This document shows positions 40,138 through 55,100 of a stretch of DNA of 64,000 nucleotides, piece by piece. Under the pieces are notes generated by a model. The model was not told where the DNA came from. It ran no database searches and saw only the letters and a list, made by a program, of their open reading frames with translations. Position numbers and translations under genes: made by a program. The stretch comes from Mermis nigrescens (taxonomy: Eukaryota > Nematoda > Enoplea > Mermithida > Mermithidae): NCBI GenBank assembly GCA_036768485.1, contig JAVLUZ010000154.1:24355637-24419636 (forward strand). Direction: 5' to 3'. Numbering within the stretch: the first letter of the stretch is position 1; every line of letters starts with the position of its first letter.

Positions 40138-43100
40138 AGTATGAAAACAAAGTGGAAAATTGTTGAAATTTTTGAAGTTTTTCTTCACCATTGTATGGAG
40201 TTCGCCGAGAAATGCCAAGAATGCCTTTATTTTTGACTATCTCCTAATGATTCCCGAGATAACTCACTTCAGAACAGAATTGCCCCCCTCTTCCCGAGTA
40301 AAATCCTGGCTACTGGCCTGCTTAAATGTTCATAGTACGTGTTTGACATGGGAATTCGGGGTCAAATCCAAGAATTTTTTAGAATTGCTTTTTTAGACTC
40401 AAAAACGATTAGTGTGTTCCAAAAATACTAATTTATTGCGCTTCTTGCCATGTTCTTTTCTTTCTTTCTACAACATTAAAACAGTTGTGGAAAAACTTCA
40501 GGCAAATTGAGTAGGTAACATGATCAAAAAATAAATATTTTTAAAAAAATAAATATTTTCTCAAGATTTTTAGAAAATAATTATGGGGAGTCGGCAGCCA
40601 TTGTGGGAGATCAAACTGTCCAAACCCCTAAGAATACACATGGTCCTACTCCTACCTAACCGTTTAACATTAATGATGATTAAAGTATCGAGCAACGATA
40701 GTCTCAGTGATGTTTTGAGCGTGAAAGTCACACAAAAACATCTATTGATTTTATCAGCGTTTTTTAAATTTGAGGTACTATAATATGTATTAGTGTATTC
40801 GCTGCTAGTATGTTTATGTCTCCACCGCCTCTGAAAAGTAACGCGGAACTTCTAAACGTTTATTTGCTAATAAGAAACGGGTAGATAATAACAGCAGTAA
40901 CTATAATCATACATGGGCGGCAACAAAATTCTAGGTGTCCGATGGGGTCAAGTTGCCAAAAGTAGCACCAAAAATTACATTCTGGGGGTCTTTCAGGTTT
41001 TTGGAGGGGAGGTCCAGTAGACCCCCACGCCCGTGTGTGCCTATAACTAAATAACAGATGTGTCCATGTATTCAGACTGCATTTCAAGGTGCCTTCTCCT
41101 TGCTTCCTGATTAAACTTAGTGAAAGGAAGGATTAGAAACGTTTAAATCATGGTCCATGGATGCAATATAGCCTGAATAAGTGCCCATGTGCACATATTA
41201 TTTTATAAGCTGTGAGTGTTTCGCCCGTCTCCTTGTTGACATAATGAAATAATGAAGTTGAGCGAGGTGCAGCACCTAAGCATCATAAATTGCCGGAACC
41301 TGCCTCACATCAATATGCAAACACATCGATGACAGGGTCATTTATCTTATGATGAAGACATACTATAGTAACAGAGAATATTTTTATCGAGTCGTTTTTT
41401 CTCGTGCTTAATCGCTCTTAAAAATATTTCATAGACTATTCAATTTTCAAAGATACTCGTAAATTGTACACTTTTCATTTCTATCAGAAAGTTAGGAGTC
41501 GCCTGCACGACAAAAATAGCATTACAACACTAACATGTTCGTCTGCTACATATGTACCTATATATCTCGTCTTTATCTCTTAAAGACTAAATGCTCAAAT
41601 TTCAAGCCAAACGTCGCATCCTTAATATTAACAGCGCTGTTCAAGGAAGTAATGGTTCAGGCGTTATTGCAAGAAGAAAGACACTTGATTTTTACCATGC
41701 TGCTTGATTTTGTGAATAAATATCTAGCAGGTATGGAAGACAAGAGAAGCTACAGTTTTACTACTATATTTTTAATATCTTTCGGGTTCGAATATTTTAA
41801 CAGTTTTTATTATTGTAAGTTCGTTTATTATGAGACAGTATGATGATAAAGAAATCGCTTTTTCTTGAAGAAATTAAACGACTTGGAGAAGATTTTTTAT
41901 TGGGATTCATTCATGCTGTTGATGGCGAAAAAGATCCACGAAATCTAGCGCTCATCTTCGACATGTATGTTAAAATTGCTGCGGAATTTGAATTTGGTGA
42001 GTTTAAAACGTACATGTAACGGCTCGAAATTTTGGGTGGGGGTCATCGGCCATTTGGGAGGGGAAGGAAAACTGACCTTAATTTTTGGCCAAAAATCGTC
42101 TAAAAACGGCCGAAAAATTCAAATTTTTCAAAAGGTAGGGGTCAAAAATTTTCTGGCTTTTGGGGATGGGGGACGACCAAGTTTGGGTGGGGAACCCCTA
42201 TCTCCCTTTTACATGTATGGTTTTAAACAATCATAGTGAGTCTTTGAGATTAGATGCTGTATTTTTCAATATTATGCCGTTTTAGTTTGTAATGTAATGT
42301 AAACTATAAGTTCTTTTTACTATCCTGCCTGAGTGAGCACAGTGCTGGAATTTTCTTGCTAAACCATTTTAATCTACTGTAACATTTGCACAGGAAAACG
42401 CAAGTAAGATTAAGTCGTTGAATTCAAAGGTATGTCTCCGTCTCCCGCTTAGTGAGTCTTTAGAGAAGTAGTACCAAACTTTTCTAACCGTCTTACTCCT
42501 CTTGAATATTGGTGCACGTGTCGCTGTCAGATATGCACATGTGGGGCTTAGGGTCAAGCAAAATCCCTTCGCAGAAAGAAAAAAGGAAAATCCAAAATTT
42601 TGATGGAAAAATGAGGCAAAATTATTGCAAAACCTAATTAAAATCGATAATCTTCTACAATAGTGCTCAAAATTTAACAATAGCCGTGAATTAAAATAGT
42701 TTTTACGCTATCTTAGCATTTATAACAAGTTTTCTAGGCCAGGTATTTCGATTCAATAAAGCTTTCGAGCTGATCCTCTTGCTAGCCTGATCCCTCCAGA
42801 CCGGTCCATGCCGTGAATTTATGGTTGCTATCGCTAATCGCCCGTTAGTTAAAAATTACTGCTAGTTTTTTGTTTGAGACAGAGAGAAATGAAAGACTTT
42901 TTTCCTTCTATAATTTGGAAAGTTATATGTCATCCATGGCAATGCAAGTTTTTATGCTAGATTATAAAAAGGAGGGTAAAGTGTAAGTAATCAGCCTATA
43001 GAAACTTGCTTACGTTCGCTATTAAGAGATTAAAATTTCTACTGCTTCCTTACTGCATTTAAAATTGCGTAGCAATTGATATTTTTGTTAAATAAATGGA

Positions 43101-46100
43101 ATTTTGAAGTTTTTCATTGCTAATCGTCGAAAATACTTCTGACTAAAGTAAGGAATTAATTTGTTGTCAGACAGATTTCATTTACTCATGCATTTAAGGT
43201 TTGATTGTATTTAGGTTCCTAGTAGAACCTTATTGTCTTCTGTTTGTATTCTCATGAAATATTTCGAAGAAATTTCTCTCGATGTATCAGTTGAAGTTTT
43301 CTTACCTATATACTTGATTTTCAATTTAGCATTCAAGTAATATACATATGTAGTTTATGTATTTATTATTTATTTATTTATTTATTTATTTATAATAGTC
43401 TTTTTTCACAAATGTTCATGTATGGAAAGCCATTTTTAGCGCCAAATGAAGTAGCTAATAATACGATTTTGCATAGCGAACCTTCGAGTGCCTTTTATGA
43501 AAAATTGCTACGCTTATGTACTTAAAAAATCGTCATGTTTGCCAAGGTTTTGTTAAATAGACTATGATGATTTCCTATAATTGTATTTGGCGTAGGTGCA
43601 TTATCATTCATTGGCAAGGTAGAGGTGACCAGAGTTGGTCAAATCCAGAAAAGGTCATATGGTATTGGTATATTAAGGTCGTTTTTTACGAGGCCTTTAT
43701 ATGTGTACAAAGCCGATCCCCAAAAGTCAATGTATTCGTACATTCTGCAGGGTATACTTAGCAACAAGTTGTGTGCGACTAATTGGCTTTCTTGTCCTTA
43801 TGGCTTTCTGGTAATGAAAAAACAATAAAACATATTAAAACGGCGCGAGGCGCCGGAAAATTGTAATATTTTTATTGATTTTAGGTCGAATTTTCGGCCT
43901 TTTTTCCGCAGCATGCTCAAAAATAGTCTTGCCGCACCTTCCGTTTTCTCAAAATTGCCTGATAGTACCTGATTATCCGAAATCTGAGGTAGGGTAATAC
44001 GGAATGGGGCGTTTTGGCGCCGCCGTTTGGCGCACACTCTTTGTAATATTATAAATTATTTACATTTCACTTATGATTAAAGTATAATACAGATTTTGAA
44101 AGCCCATTCGATTCTCTACGTGACGGTATAAATAACTTTCAGAATATTTCTGAATTTAGTGAGATAATTAAATGCATCTAAAAATACACTGAATTTTCTT
44201 CAATTTTTCAGTCGAACACAACTTAATACTCATCAAATCGAAAAGAACAATATGCTATTTTGTAGCTTGTAGAACCTGCTTTCTGAATATATAATTTATT
44301 TTAAAAGTGCTTAAAAATTGATTTAACTAGAATAATTTATAATTTGCTGGCGCCAAAACGGCGGCACCAAAACGTCGTAGACTGAGGGTAATCGTAATAC
44401 CATACATGTAAGAGAGGATAAGGGATCCCTCATCTAAAGTCGGCCGTCCCACCATCCCCCCAAAGCCAGAGAATTTTTGACCCCCGATTTTAGAGAAAAA
44501 AATCGAATTTTCAGGCCGTTTTATTTGTTTTTGGCCAAAAATTAAGGGTCATATACCCTCCACCTTACCTAAAAAGGGCCAGGGACTCCCAACCCGAAAT
44601 CTCGAGCCGTTACATGTTTGAATAATACCCACCTCTCACCCCCTATGCGTTCCCAACCCGAAATCTCGAGCCGTTACATGTTTGAATAATACCTACCTCT
44701 CACCCCCTATGCGTATGTATGTACGCTATGTAGATGTGGCTCTTTTTTCAGGACCCCTCGCAGAGGATATGTTTGAGTTGATATCGTGCTATTTTCCGCT
44801 CGACTTTAAGCCGGTAATTTTACATATCGTGATTCGTATTTTTGATTTTTCAATATTTTGCTGAAGCTTCAAGTAAATAATAATGAAAATTCATAATGGT
44901 TAATGCAAATCTCGTAAGCAAGAAAGTATTTTAGCTTACTCAGAGGTTGAAGTTTAATTGTTTTAAAAAGAGGTCCGCTTCACAAGAAATAATGCTAAAA
45001 TGCTGCTACTATATATGTATGTAGTATGTATGTCCAAGGAAACGAAATTGTGGCGCTATGGTTTTACAGTGTTACATAAAGTTTGCCTTTTGGTTGCCGT
45101 AAACATCAACGACACATTTATAATCTTTAAGGTTTAAATTTTTTGGTTATGTATTTCAATACGGAACTTAACTAATAACTATAATGTAAAAACTCATATT
45201 TTTGGTTTAAACGTTCGGCAACAAAAAGTAACTAATATTTGCATTAAAAATTATGGAAGAGACGATATCGTTCGCAATATTCATCTGGCTAACGTTATCA
45301 GTCCGAAAGCGAAATTTTAAGAATGATTGAGCGATTTATAAAGAATGAAAGGAATCACTGAAGATGAGCGTTACTGTCAGTGTCAAATCGTTCGAAAAAT
45401 TTGCTTGTGTAGGCGCTTTCGACATTTTCACTTGAGTTGGATGCAAATATGCACAGCCTGGAAATTGTGGGGTGAGGGGTGGGGTGAAATGTTAAAGCGC
45501 TCTTTTTTGAACTCGAAAATGGTGGATACGCGTCAAAAATATCATTTTTCGGCTTTCCTGACAATGCGCTCTTTCCAGAGCGTAAACAACTAGGAACTTT
45601 TAAAAAATATCGAATAAATTGAACGAAATATAGTCAAAAATGAGTATATGGCGCGAAGCGCCGAAAATTTGACACTCTCGAGTCAAAGATCGCTTAAAAC
45701 AGCATCTTTTCTACGAATTTTTCAGGAAATTGCGAATTCTGAGGGATGCAGTGTTTTTTTTGTACAAGGCCCGTTTGTATATGTACAAAGATGGTCCCCG
45801 ATAGTCTTTGTACATTTTGTATATGCAAATTTTTGTGTACTTTAATATGGCACAGTAGCGATTTAGTGTGGTAAAACAGGTTTTTTCGACCTTTGGTAGT
45901 GTGTTTTAGCTAATTTCTAGCTTTCTATCGCAAAAAATTACTGAAAATTGTCTTGAAACGGCGCGAAGCGCCGGAAAATTTGACATTTTTCCATTCTAAA
46001 TGCAAATTTTGCCATTCTAAAGATATATAGGACAAACAATTACTCATTTCGGCGCGAAGGCCGAAAAGTTTTTGGAATTTCACATCTTTTAACAGTTTTT

Positions 46101-49100
46101 GTCTTCTCAAAAATCTTTGTATATACATGTACAAAGATGGTCCTGAAAAGTCTTTGTACATCGGGGAAAATCTTTGCCGAATTCAAATAAAATCGTGGAG
46201 GGGTGAAAAAATTTCTAGCAAATTTTCGGATTCCATGCTCCTTCTATGACAGCATTTTTGTGTCTTAAAATGTTATTTTCCTGAATTATCCGCATAATAC
46301 GTCCATATTCGTGGAAATACATTTTTTCGCCGTAATTGATCTGTGTGTGTGTGAGCATAGATGCACGAGGTCAAGTTTGACGGGGAATCTCAAAAATTCA
46401 AACCAGTGAATTTAGGTCAAGGATTTTTTGTTGGCTAGTCAAATGACAAAAATGGTCAAAATAAGCTTTGTATAAGACGCTTTTTCGGGGCAAGACTACT
46501 TTTTAAAAACATTTTGTATCCATTTTGACTGCATTATATCGCTTTTAAGATTCACAAAATATAGAAATTGATGAATTAGATGAGAAATTTTAGTTCCCAA
46601 GTTTTTAGACACAATTTTGGGCGCTTTTTGAGTAAACAGCACGTGAAAGTATTGAAAATTTTGACATTGCTGCTTTTGTCCTCAAAAATTAATGCAGAAA
46701 ACGTTCCATAAACTCAAAATCGTCCGAAAAGCCTTTTTGGACTTAAAATAGTTATTTAGCCCTTTTCAAAGTCTGGAGGATGGCTGTATATTCGTTCAAA
46801 ACTCAGAAAAAAACAACTATATAGCATTTTTGAATACAAACGGAACATTTCTGAGTCCAAAAAAGACTTATAGCTAGTTTTCTGAGCCCAAAAAGGCTCT
46901 GTAGGAATGTTTTTTTCGGCCGAAATGACTATTAGTTTTCTAAAGCTCAGGGGGAGTAATATTCCACTCCCATCTCCCCCACGCTCTTGTACGATGCATG
47001 TATCCGTTTTTGATTGGGGAATAAAAAGGCATTCTGTGCATTCTTGTCGTTTTTTCTGTTTCTTCTTTGTGGAGGCGAAGGTATTTCGTGACTAGGTGCT
47101 TTAACGAATCGTCTCAAATGATCGTTTGAATAATTATAGAACATTTTGCTTTTGGCGGTTTATAACGCAATCTTAGCTCTAGATGATACTGTGTGTTGTA
47201 AACCGCGTAAAATTTTCGAATGAATATAAAAACGACTCGTGTAAACATACTTTCGGATTTATTTTATTTTAAATAAGATATAATTAGAGCGACGGATATT
47301 GATCAACATTTTTGCGAACATTTACAAACAAAATAGACTCTGTACTTGGAAGAGAAGAGATGCGAATGCTTTCGGTCACATTGCAACAAAATGTAATATG
47401 AATGAATTTCTATTTTTTGTCGTTAATACCCCTCAGCCCCATGCTCTTATATGCAACGTATTGACTTCGCATAAAATAAGATGCTCTCACGATTCTATAA
47501 TTTTTTGACCATTTTTCTGGAATGTTCGTACACTGAACCGTAATCATATTTTTTTGCATTGTTGCATTGCAGCATCTGCTGTAAACACATGTACCTACTC
47601 TTATCTTCGTTTTAGCGGCCTTTCGATGTCACCTCAGTATCATCCGAACAGTTGTCCAATCAGTTGAACATTTGTTTAACGTGCAGCCCTGACTTATCGC
47701 CGTTTTGCTTCCAGCTATTGGATGAGCAGTTTGCTGAACAAGACACGGAAGCTTGGCCGGCAGTTCTACGTTTATTGGTCAGTTGACTTGTGTGTTCTGT
47801 TGCATTTTTTGCATGATATTTCCTTACAAACTTGATCAAGTCTTTTCTACCGATTAACCTTTTTAAATTTATAGACCCCGCTCAGACCGGCTGACCCCCC
47901 CCGATCGGCCAGGTTGTGCAACTATGGTTGCGACCAGACATGCACTTGAGGGTTGGGGTAGTCTGAGACCCCCAGAATGGAAAAATAAAAAGTTTTTTGA
48001 GGAAAATGAGACAAAATGAAGATCGAAAATTGATTTGAATTCGATCATTGGGGGTTGAAAGGCTTTTATTTTTGACCAAAACTGGAAGGGGCAACTAATC
48101 TCAACCTTTGGGCGATGGGGGGGGCGGATGGCTTTGAGTGAGGGATTTCTCCTTCCTCTTGTCAAATCAATGTTTTATTTTATTCACTCTTTTGAGTCTT
48201 TACTACTCATTATTTTTTTCATTTGTCTAATGAATAGAGAATTTTAAAGCACAAAACAAAGTTGAAGGTTTTTCGAAGTATGTAAGCTATGAAAAATCGA
48301 TAACAAACCTGTGAAAAGTAAAAAAAACTAGTCGTTAGGGGCAGATGACTTCGATGCAATTTGTTTATTTACATAATTCAAAAGAGCTCACAAAGTTGTT
48401 CTAATATTCTGGACATAATTCTCCCCAAAGTAATTCAGTAGGCAGGTATGTTTTTTTCACAAATGGTTTCAGGAAAATTCGTTTTTTTCTACTTCACGGT
48501 ACCCGATCAGGTAATCTCGATGGTAATTTCGGCATCTGAATGCCAATATAAAGTTATCTTTTTACTGTTTCAGCATTTATACAAACTTTTACGCAGACAT
48601 GCACAGCTTGGGAATTCTGAGGGGGGGGTTGAAATTTTAAAGTGCCTTTTTTGGGCCGAAAAATAGTAGGTATGCGTCAAAAAAATGGTTTTTAGGCGTC
48701 GTTGACGATGCTCTATCTTCCTAAAGCATGAAAACAAAATAATTTCGAAAAAATATGAAAAAAGTCAAACAAATTGAACAAAATATAGTCAAAACATGAC
48801 GGCAAAAAAGCCATTTATCGCATAAAACCTTAGCTGTTGCGAAGAAATGTGTAGCCTTTACCCATTGGAGGAATATTTGGAATAATCTATTTTTGAGAAA
48901 CGTCTTTTTCGTTTCCGCCGGTTTGCATCGCTTTCCATGCTAAGTCGTTTGTATCGTAAGCACCAATTAATCCAGGATCTTGTGGATTTGCTCCACAGCC
49001 ATTTAGTCTTTCCAGATAATTTATAAAGATATGTGGTTTCGAAGAAAAATTTGGAATCAAGGACTAAAATACCGCATGAAGCAAAATTTAGATGGGGAAT

Positions 49101-52100
49101 GCCCTAAAAAGTTTTTAGCTTTCATACACCCACATTTGTACAACTATATTACGAAGATGATAATTTAATATTATGTGTATTGGATACACGCTGCTATCTG
49201 TTCTCAAATCTGTTGTTTATCATACACAACGTTCGCTCACTTCTGCAACTCTTGCTCTGAATCATACCTGGGCAATGGCTGACGGTTCGCCCCGTCCAAC
49301 TTCCAGCCAAAAGGGTGGGTGGGCCCCAGACCCTGAAAAAGGTGGGTCTGTCCCTGAAAAAGCTGGATCCGTGCCTGAAAAAGGTGGGTCGTTCAGCTTA
49401 ATCAGTGGGTCAGTCACTGAAAAAAGGTAAGTCCATCCATGAACAAGGTGTCGAAAGTGTAATAAGATGGTTCCTGTGCATGTTTTGCAAACTGATCATG
49501 ATATACTGTATCTAGCATTTCCTTAAATTATCTCCAAAAATTTTCTCCCTGTACAAAACATAGCCCCGTCCAAGTTACCCCTTCGCCCCGTCCAACTTTT
49601 GGTTCGGCCCGTCCTGGTGATGGGTCGATATGGGGTATTGCCCAGGTGTGCTCTGCATGCTAATGTTACTGTCATTAGAACTCTTACTCCCTTTATAAAT
49701 ATTATTTATTATTATTGTTATTATTTTGTCCTTGTTTTATTATAAATACGATTATTATTCATATTTACTTTATTTCTATTTTTGTTATCATTATATTTTT
49801 ATTATTAAATTTATTGCCGTTTTTATTATTACGATTGATGTTATTTTTATTATTTTCTATTATTATTCTATTATTATTACTACTATTATTATTTTTATTT
49901 TTATCTAAACAATATTTTTATTAGCATTGGTCATTATTCATTATTTCGCATTATTTATGATTACTGGATTTAGTGTTATTAGGGTCACAATGTTTAAGAT
50001 CGAAAAACAGTTTATAGACAAAGCAAATAAACACAATCAATTATTGTCACGAGCTGGCTGCTTGAATATTTGCTTCGCTACTACAGCACCAATACGCTTC
50101 CATAAATCTTTAACTCCTGCGTGCACTTGTTCGTAAATTTCTCTGATTCTTTGCTTGACGTAGCACAGGAAATCATTTCCACACTGTGTCTGATTACCTT
50201 TGCGGTTGAAATAAATCGGAGTAGCGCCATTATCGCAGTCTGATGTTACGTGAATCCGAGTGAACCTCTGAGCTATTTGGGCGCAATCAAGATTTGGAAC
50301 TCCACGCATGTCTATTATCTGAAAAAGTGGGCATCTTGATAAATTTATTTAGATTATTACGGCAAAAATAATAATACTTTCGAAGGTATCTCGGCGAACT
50401 CTGTACAATAGAGGAGAAATAAAAATCACATGAGTGCAGCGCAAACCTTTTTGGCGCATGCTAAAGACACAAAAAGTCATTTTTAATGGAAAAATTTTTT
50501 AAACATTTTTGAGTGACACATGTGCATCATGCAACGTACTATCAATTAATTATTGCATCAAAAGCTTGCGTTCCGCTCAGGGCTTTGTTACACGATTCCT
50601 ATAAATTTTTCACCATTTTTTCCATTACTTTGAGAAGAAATGTCATATAATACGTGGAATTAGGCGCATAGCGTCGATAATTCTGAGGATTTTGTGATGA
50701 AAAGGACTCTGCAGGGCTGAAATTGTATTTGAAAAACTGATTTTCACTAATTTTATTTTCTGCAAATTTCAATTTTCACGCCGTGCTAATGAGCGCCAGA
50801 GTTCTTTTGTACGACTGGTTCTCGAATCTTTTATTTGCATCAAAAAAGCCTGATCTACTACAGAATACTTTATGATGTGAAAATCGAGCGAAATCAGCGG
50901 CTTAATGATAACCGAAAATTGAATATTTTGGTCGTGTGTAAGCGTACTAATGTGATGCAGCAATTTTTTGGTGTAATCTTCAAACTTATCGACATAGCCT
51001 CCGAAGTTGTAAGTTTTTAAAGAACTAAGCAAAAGTTATGAAAACGTTGAAGGAAATGACGGTAAATGTTAATTTTTACATGTGTGCATTTTATATGCTG
51101 ACAATCCTAAATGATCTTTGGGGAAGGGGGATTTGGGAATTTTCAACTCCCCAGAAAAATTTTCACTCCTCCCCGCAAAAATTTTTTCACCCCTTCCTCC
51201 CACAGAATTGGCGATTTTTTGAAAGTTCCCAAAAAATTTCTTAAAATTTATAGAAAAGATGCTTTTTGAGCGTTTTTAGCTATCGATCAGCTCAACAGTG
51301 CCATATTTTCGGCGCTTCGCGCCATTATACTCATGTTTTGACTATGTTCTGTTCAATTTGTTCCGACTTTTTTGATTTTTTTCGAAATTTTTTAATCTTT
51401 GTATGCTCTAGAAAGACAGAGCATCGTCAGAAACGCTGAAAAACGATGTTTTTGACGCGTACCTTCCATTTTTGGACCTAAAAAAGGTACTTTATAATTT
51501 CGCCCCCTCCCAGAATTCCCATGCTGTGCATATATGTTGACAATCTAGTACGGATTTTTTCTGACGCGTTTCTTTCTATTTTTTATTACCCAATTATCAT
51601 TATACATGCTCAATAGCCTCGAACTGTATATATGTTGATAAGCCTTTTTCGTGCGTAAGAAAACGGCAGTCTAATTTGCGAGTATTAGAATTAAACGAGC
51701 AACGGGGCTGTGAAAGTGAAAATGTGAAAGCTGAAGAAAATCGATTTTTTGAATTATTATTAGGTATTATCATTGTTCAAATTTTTTATTGTCATTCAAA
51801 TTCTTTCATATTTGACATATTATATTTGTAATTTATCGTTTCATCATTGTTTATTACTATTTAAATTTGTAATTATTATTTGAATAAAAACCCGAAAAAG
51901 TTTGATTTTCGTGAAAATTAAGTTTTCCTACCAAAATTCGGATTTGTGGAATGCTGTACGGAATGTATACCTCCAAATGCGGCAGTCTTTCTAACAACGA
52001 GGCTTCCTGTGGTACCGTATGCAGATTGATTTTGGTATAGGCGATTGTCAGAGCAATGTGATGATCATCGATAACTTCAGCCAAATCTGGAAATTTTTCA

Positions 52101-55100
52101 GTATGAATACTGCGACAATCGATTATTCCATTCTTCTTGTCACAAAAGCATTTAGACCCGTCTTGTTGCACCAAACAGGGAATAGGTACTTCTTCGTGGC
52201 CACCAATTTCAAGTCGGAGCGATGTCAATAATAATAAAAATATGATTTCCATGGTTGACTGAAACTGCTAATTTAGACAATATTTATTTACCTTGCAATG
52301 CTTGCCTAATCGGCGCGTTTTATTTCGACATTTGGCAAAGCATTGAAGATAAGCATTCCTTTGAATGGACAACGTTTGTTTTTACACCCTTCACCAGATT
52401 CAACTTATCTACTATTATATCAACCTTCATAAAAATAGAAATACTTGAAGTCATTCGCCGCGGTTCACGCATTCTTCGATGCACGTTTTATATTGCATTA
52501 AAAAATCACGTAGTCATATAGTGCTGGCCTCTAAAAAAAACCGTTTTCATGTTTTTGGCTTATAGCTTCAGAACAAATAGCATTGAAGAAGTCAACAAAC
52601 ACCTATTTTTGACAGTTGCCCTAGGCCTATAACTTGCTGCATGGAAGAATTTTTAAGCGCCATATTTCATAGCAAGCTTGCATGAAATACGAAATTTTGA
52701 ATAAAAACCACTTTTTGCTAAAAAAACCATGGGAACTACAAAAAAACCACCCTCAAAATGTTATGCGAAGTGCATGGTTGACAGCGTAAAACAGTTAGTT
52801 GGTCTTAAATGATCACAATTTTGAAAAAAATTTCATTTTTTTACGATATTTCCGTTCATTTTATCACATTTATATAAAAATCAATAATTTTTTCTGAATT
52901 TCATTAAAAGTTCTATAAATTTCACAAAAAAAGTCTTCAAGTGATAAAAACGACTCTAGTTAAGTCTCTTCTACATCCTCTGGAAGAAATCAGTGCAAAA
53001 TTATGCAACTTGGATGAAAAGTAATTTCGTTGCCATGGCAACGTATACTTAGCATTGGTCTTTTTTTAGGTTATATTGGTTTTTTTAGGTTACAATCGAA
53101 CTTTTTTGGCAGTTTTTGGGGTTATTTTTATTTTTTGTGAAAAAATATCAGGCATCATGAAAGGTGCTACGAGGCACATTCCTGCTAAGTTTTGTAAAAA
53201 TTAGCGCTGGTTTTTTTAGGTTACATCTGGTTTTTTTTAGGTTTGGCTTTGAAGATATATAGTGCTGGCCTCTAAAAAAACCAGTCGATTTGTAACTTAA
53301 AAAAACCACCCCTTTTTCCATAACCAAAAGGAGATGACTGATGATATTATACTGGCGAACAAGCTATGCCGTGAGGATTACAACTGACACCTGGTCGCTT
53401 TCCGGATCATTCAGAAACTTGAGATATAAATTTGTCGAAAAGTTCCTAAAAATTGCCATTTCTATGATTTTTTTAAAGCATTTTTGAGGTCAGTATTTCT
53501 ACCCGTATTCATATTTGGTGGAATCTTTTATGTTTTCACGTTAGGCTCCCTTGCAGACTAATGTCAGAAAAAATTTACTTCTCCTATGTCATCCACATAG
53601 CTACAGTATGCCTTCAAAGCCAAACCTAAAAAACCAGCGCCAATTTTTACAAAACTTAGCAGGAATGTGCCTCGTAGCACCTTTCATGATGCCTGATATT
53701 TATTTTCCACAAAAAATAAGAATCACCCCAAAAACTGCCAAAAAGTTCGATTGTAACCTAAAAAAACCACTGTAACCTAAAAAAAGACCAATGCTAAGTA
53801 TATGTTGCCATGGCAACGAAATAACTTTTCATTAAGTTGCATAATTTGGCACTGATTTCTTGCAGAGGATGTAGAAGAGACTTACCTAGAGTCGTTTTTA
53901 TCACTTGAAGACTTTATTTGTGAAATTTATAGAACTTTTAATTAAATTCAGAAAAAATTATTGATTTTTATATAAATGTGATAAAATGAACGGAAATATC
54001 GTAAAAAATGAATTTTTTTCAAAATTGTGATCATTTAAGGTCAATACGCTGCCAACCATGCACTTCGCATAACATTTTGGGGGTGGTTTTTTTTAGTTCC
54101 CATGGTTTTCTTTTAGGAAAAAGTGATTTTTATTCAAAATTTCATATTTCATGCAAGCTTGCTATGAAATATGGCGCTTAAAAATTCTTCCATGCAGCAA
54201 GTTATAGGCCTAGGGCAGCTGTCAAAAATAGGTGTTCGTTGACTTCTTCAATGCTATTTGTTCTCAAGTTATAAGCCAAAAACATGAAAATGGTTTTTTA
54301 GAGGCCAGCACTATACTGTAGCTATGTGGATGACATAGGAGAACTAAATTTTTTCTGACATCAGTCTGCAAGGGAGCCTAACGTGAAAACATAAAAGATT
54401 CCACCAGATATGAATACGGGTAGAAATAATGACCTTCAAAAATGCTTTAAAAAATCATAAAAATGACAATTTTTAGGAACTTTTCGACAAATTTATACCT
54501 CAAGTTTCTGAATGATCCGGAAAGCGACCAGGGGTCAGTTGTAATCCTCACGGCATAGCTTGTTCGCCAGTATAATATCATCAGTCATCTCCTTTTGGTT
54601 ATGGAAAAAAGGGGTGGTTTTTTTAGGTTACAAATCGACTGGTTTTTTTAGAGGCCAGCACATATCATTTGAAGAAAATCGATCAAAAATTTAAAATTAC
54701 AAAAGCATGTCAAAAGATGCTTGTCGACGTAATTCACGAATTATGTGTGCCAAAAGGGTTTTAAACAATTTTTTAAATGCTCACAATTTTTCCATGTGTT
54801 TTTCCTTATTGATTGGGTAGAATTATTTTTACGGTGATGCGAAAATTCGGATTATTCATATGTAAATGTGGGTTATGTCGGTTTTTTTCGCTTTATCGGT
54901 CATGTGGTTAATGATTTTATAATTGAGATAATGTCGAATTTTTAGAGCGCTTAAAATTCTTGCGAATGCTTGTCGGATTTTTTGGGTGCTTGAAACTCTT
55001 GTGAATGCACTTTTCTATTGATCTTATCCAAACAGCTATGAATAATTGTTGCCCGTTTGATATGTTTTTTGGATGAAAATTATTTCATAACCAAAGGTAA

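Noticed and set aside
49173..49430. Open frame rich in GGS-VPEK repeats as a structural protein
   Set aside because: It overlies the internal units of hAT-like element N and its terminus.
50769..51032. Minus-strand 88-codon frame considered as a middle exon of the nested secreted gene
   Set aside because: Its best acceptor leaves the wrong phase for exon 1 and its best donor the wrong phase for the last exon, while exon 1 joins the last exon directly in phase 0.
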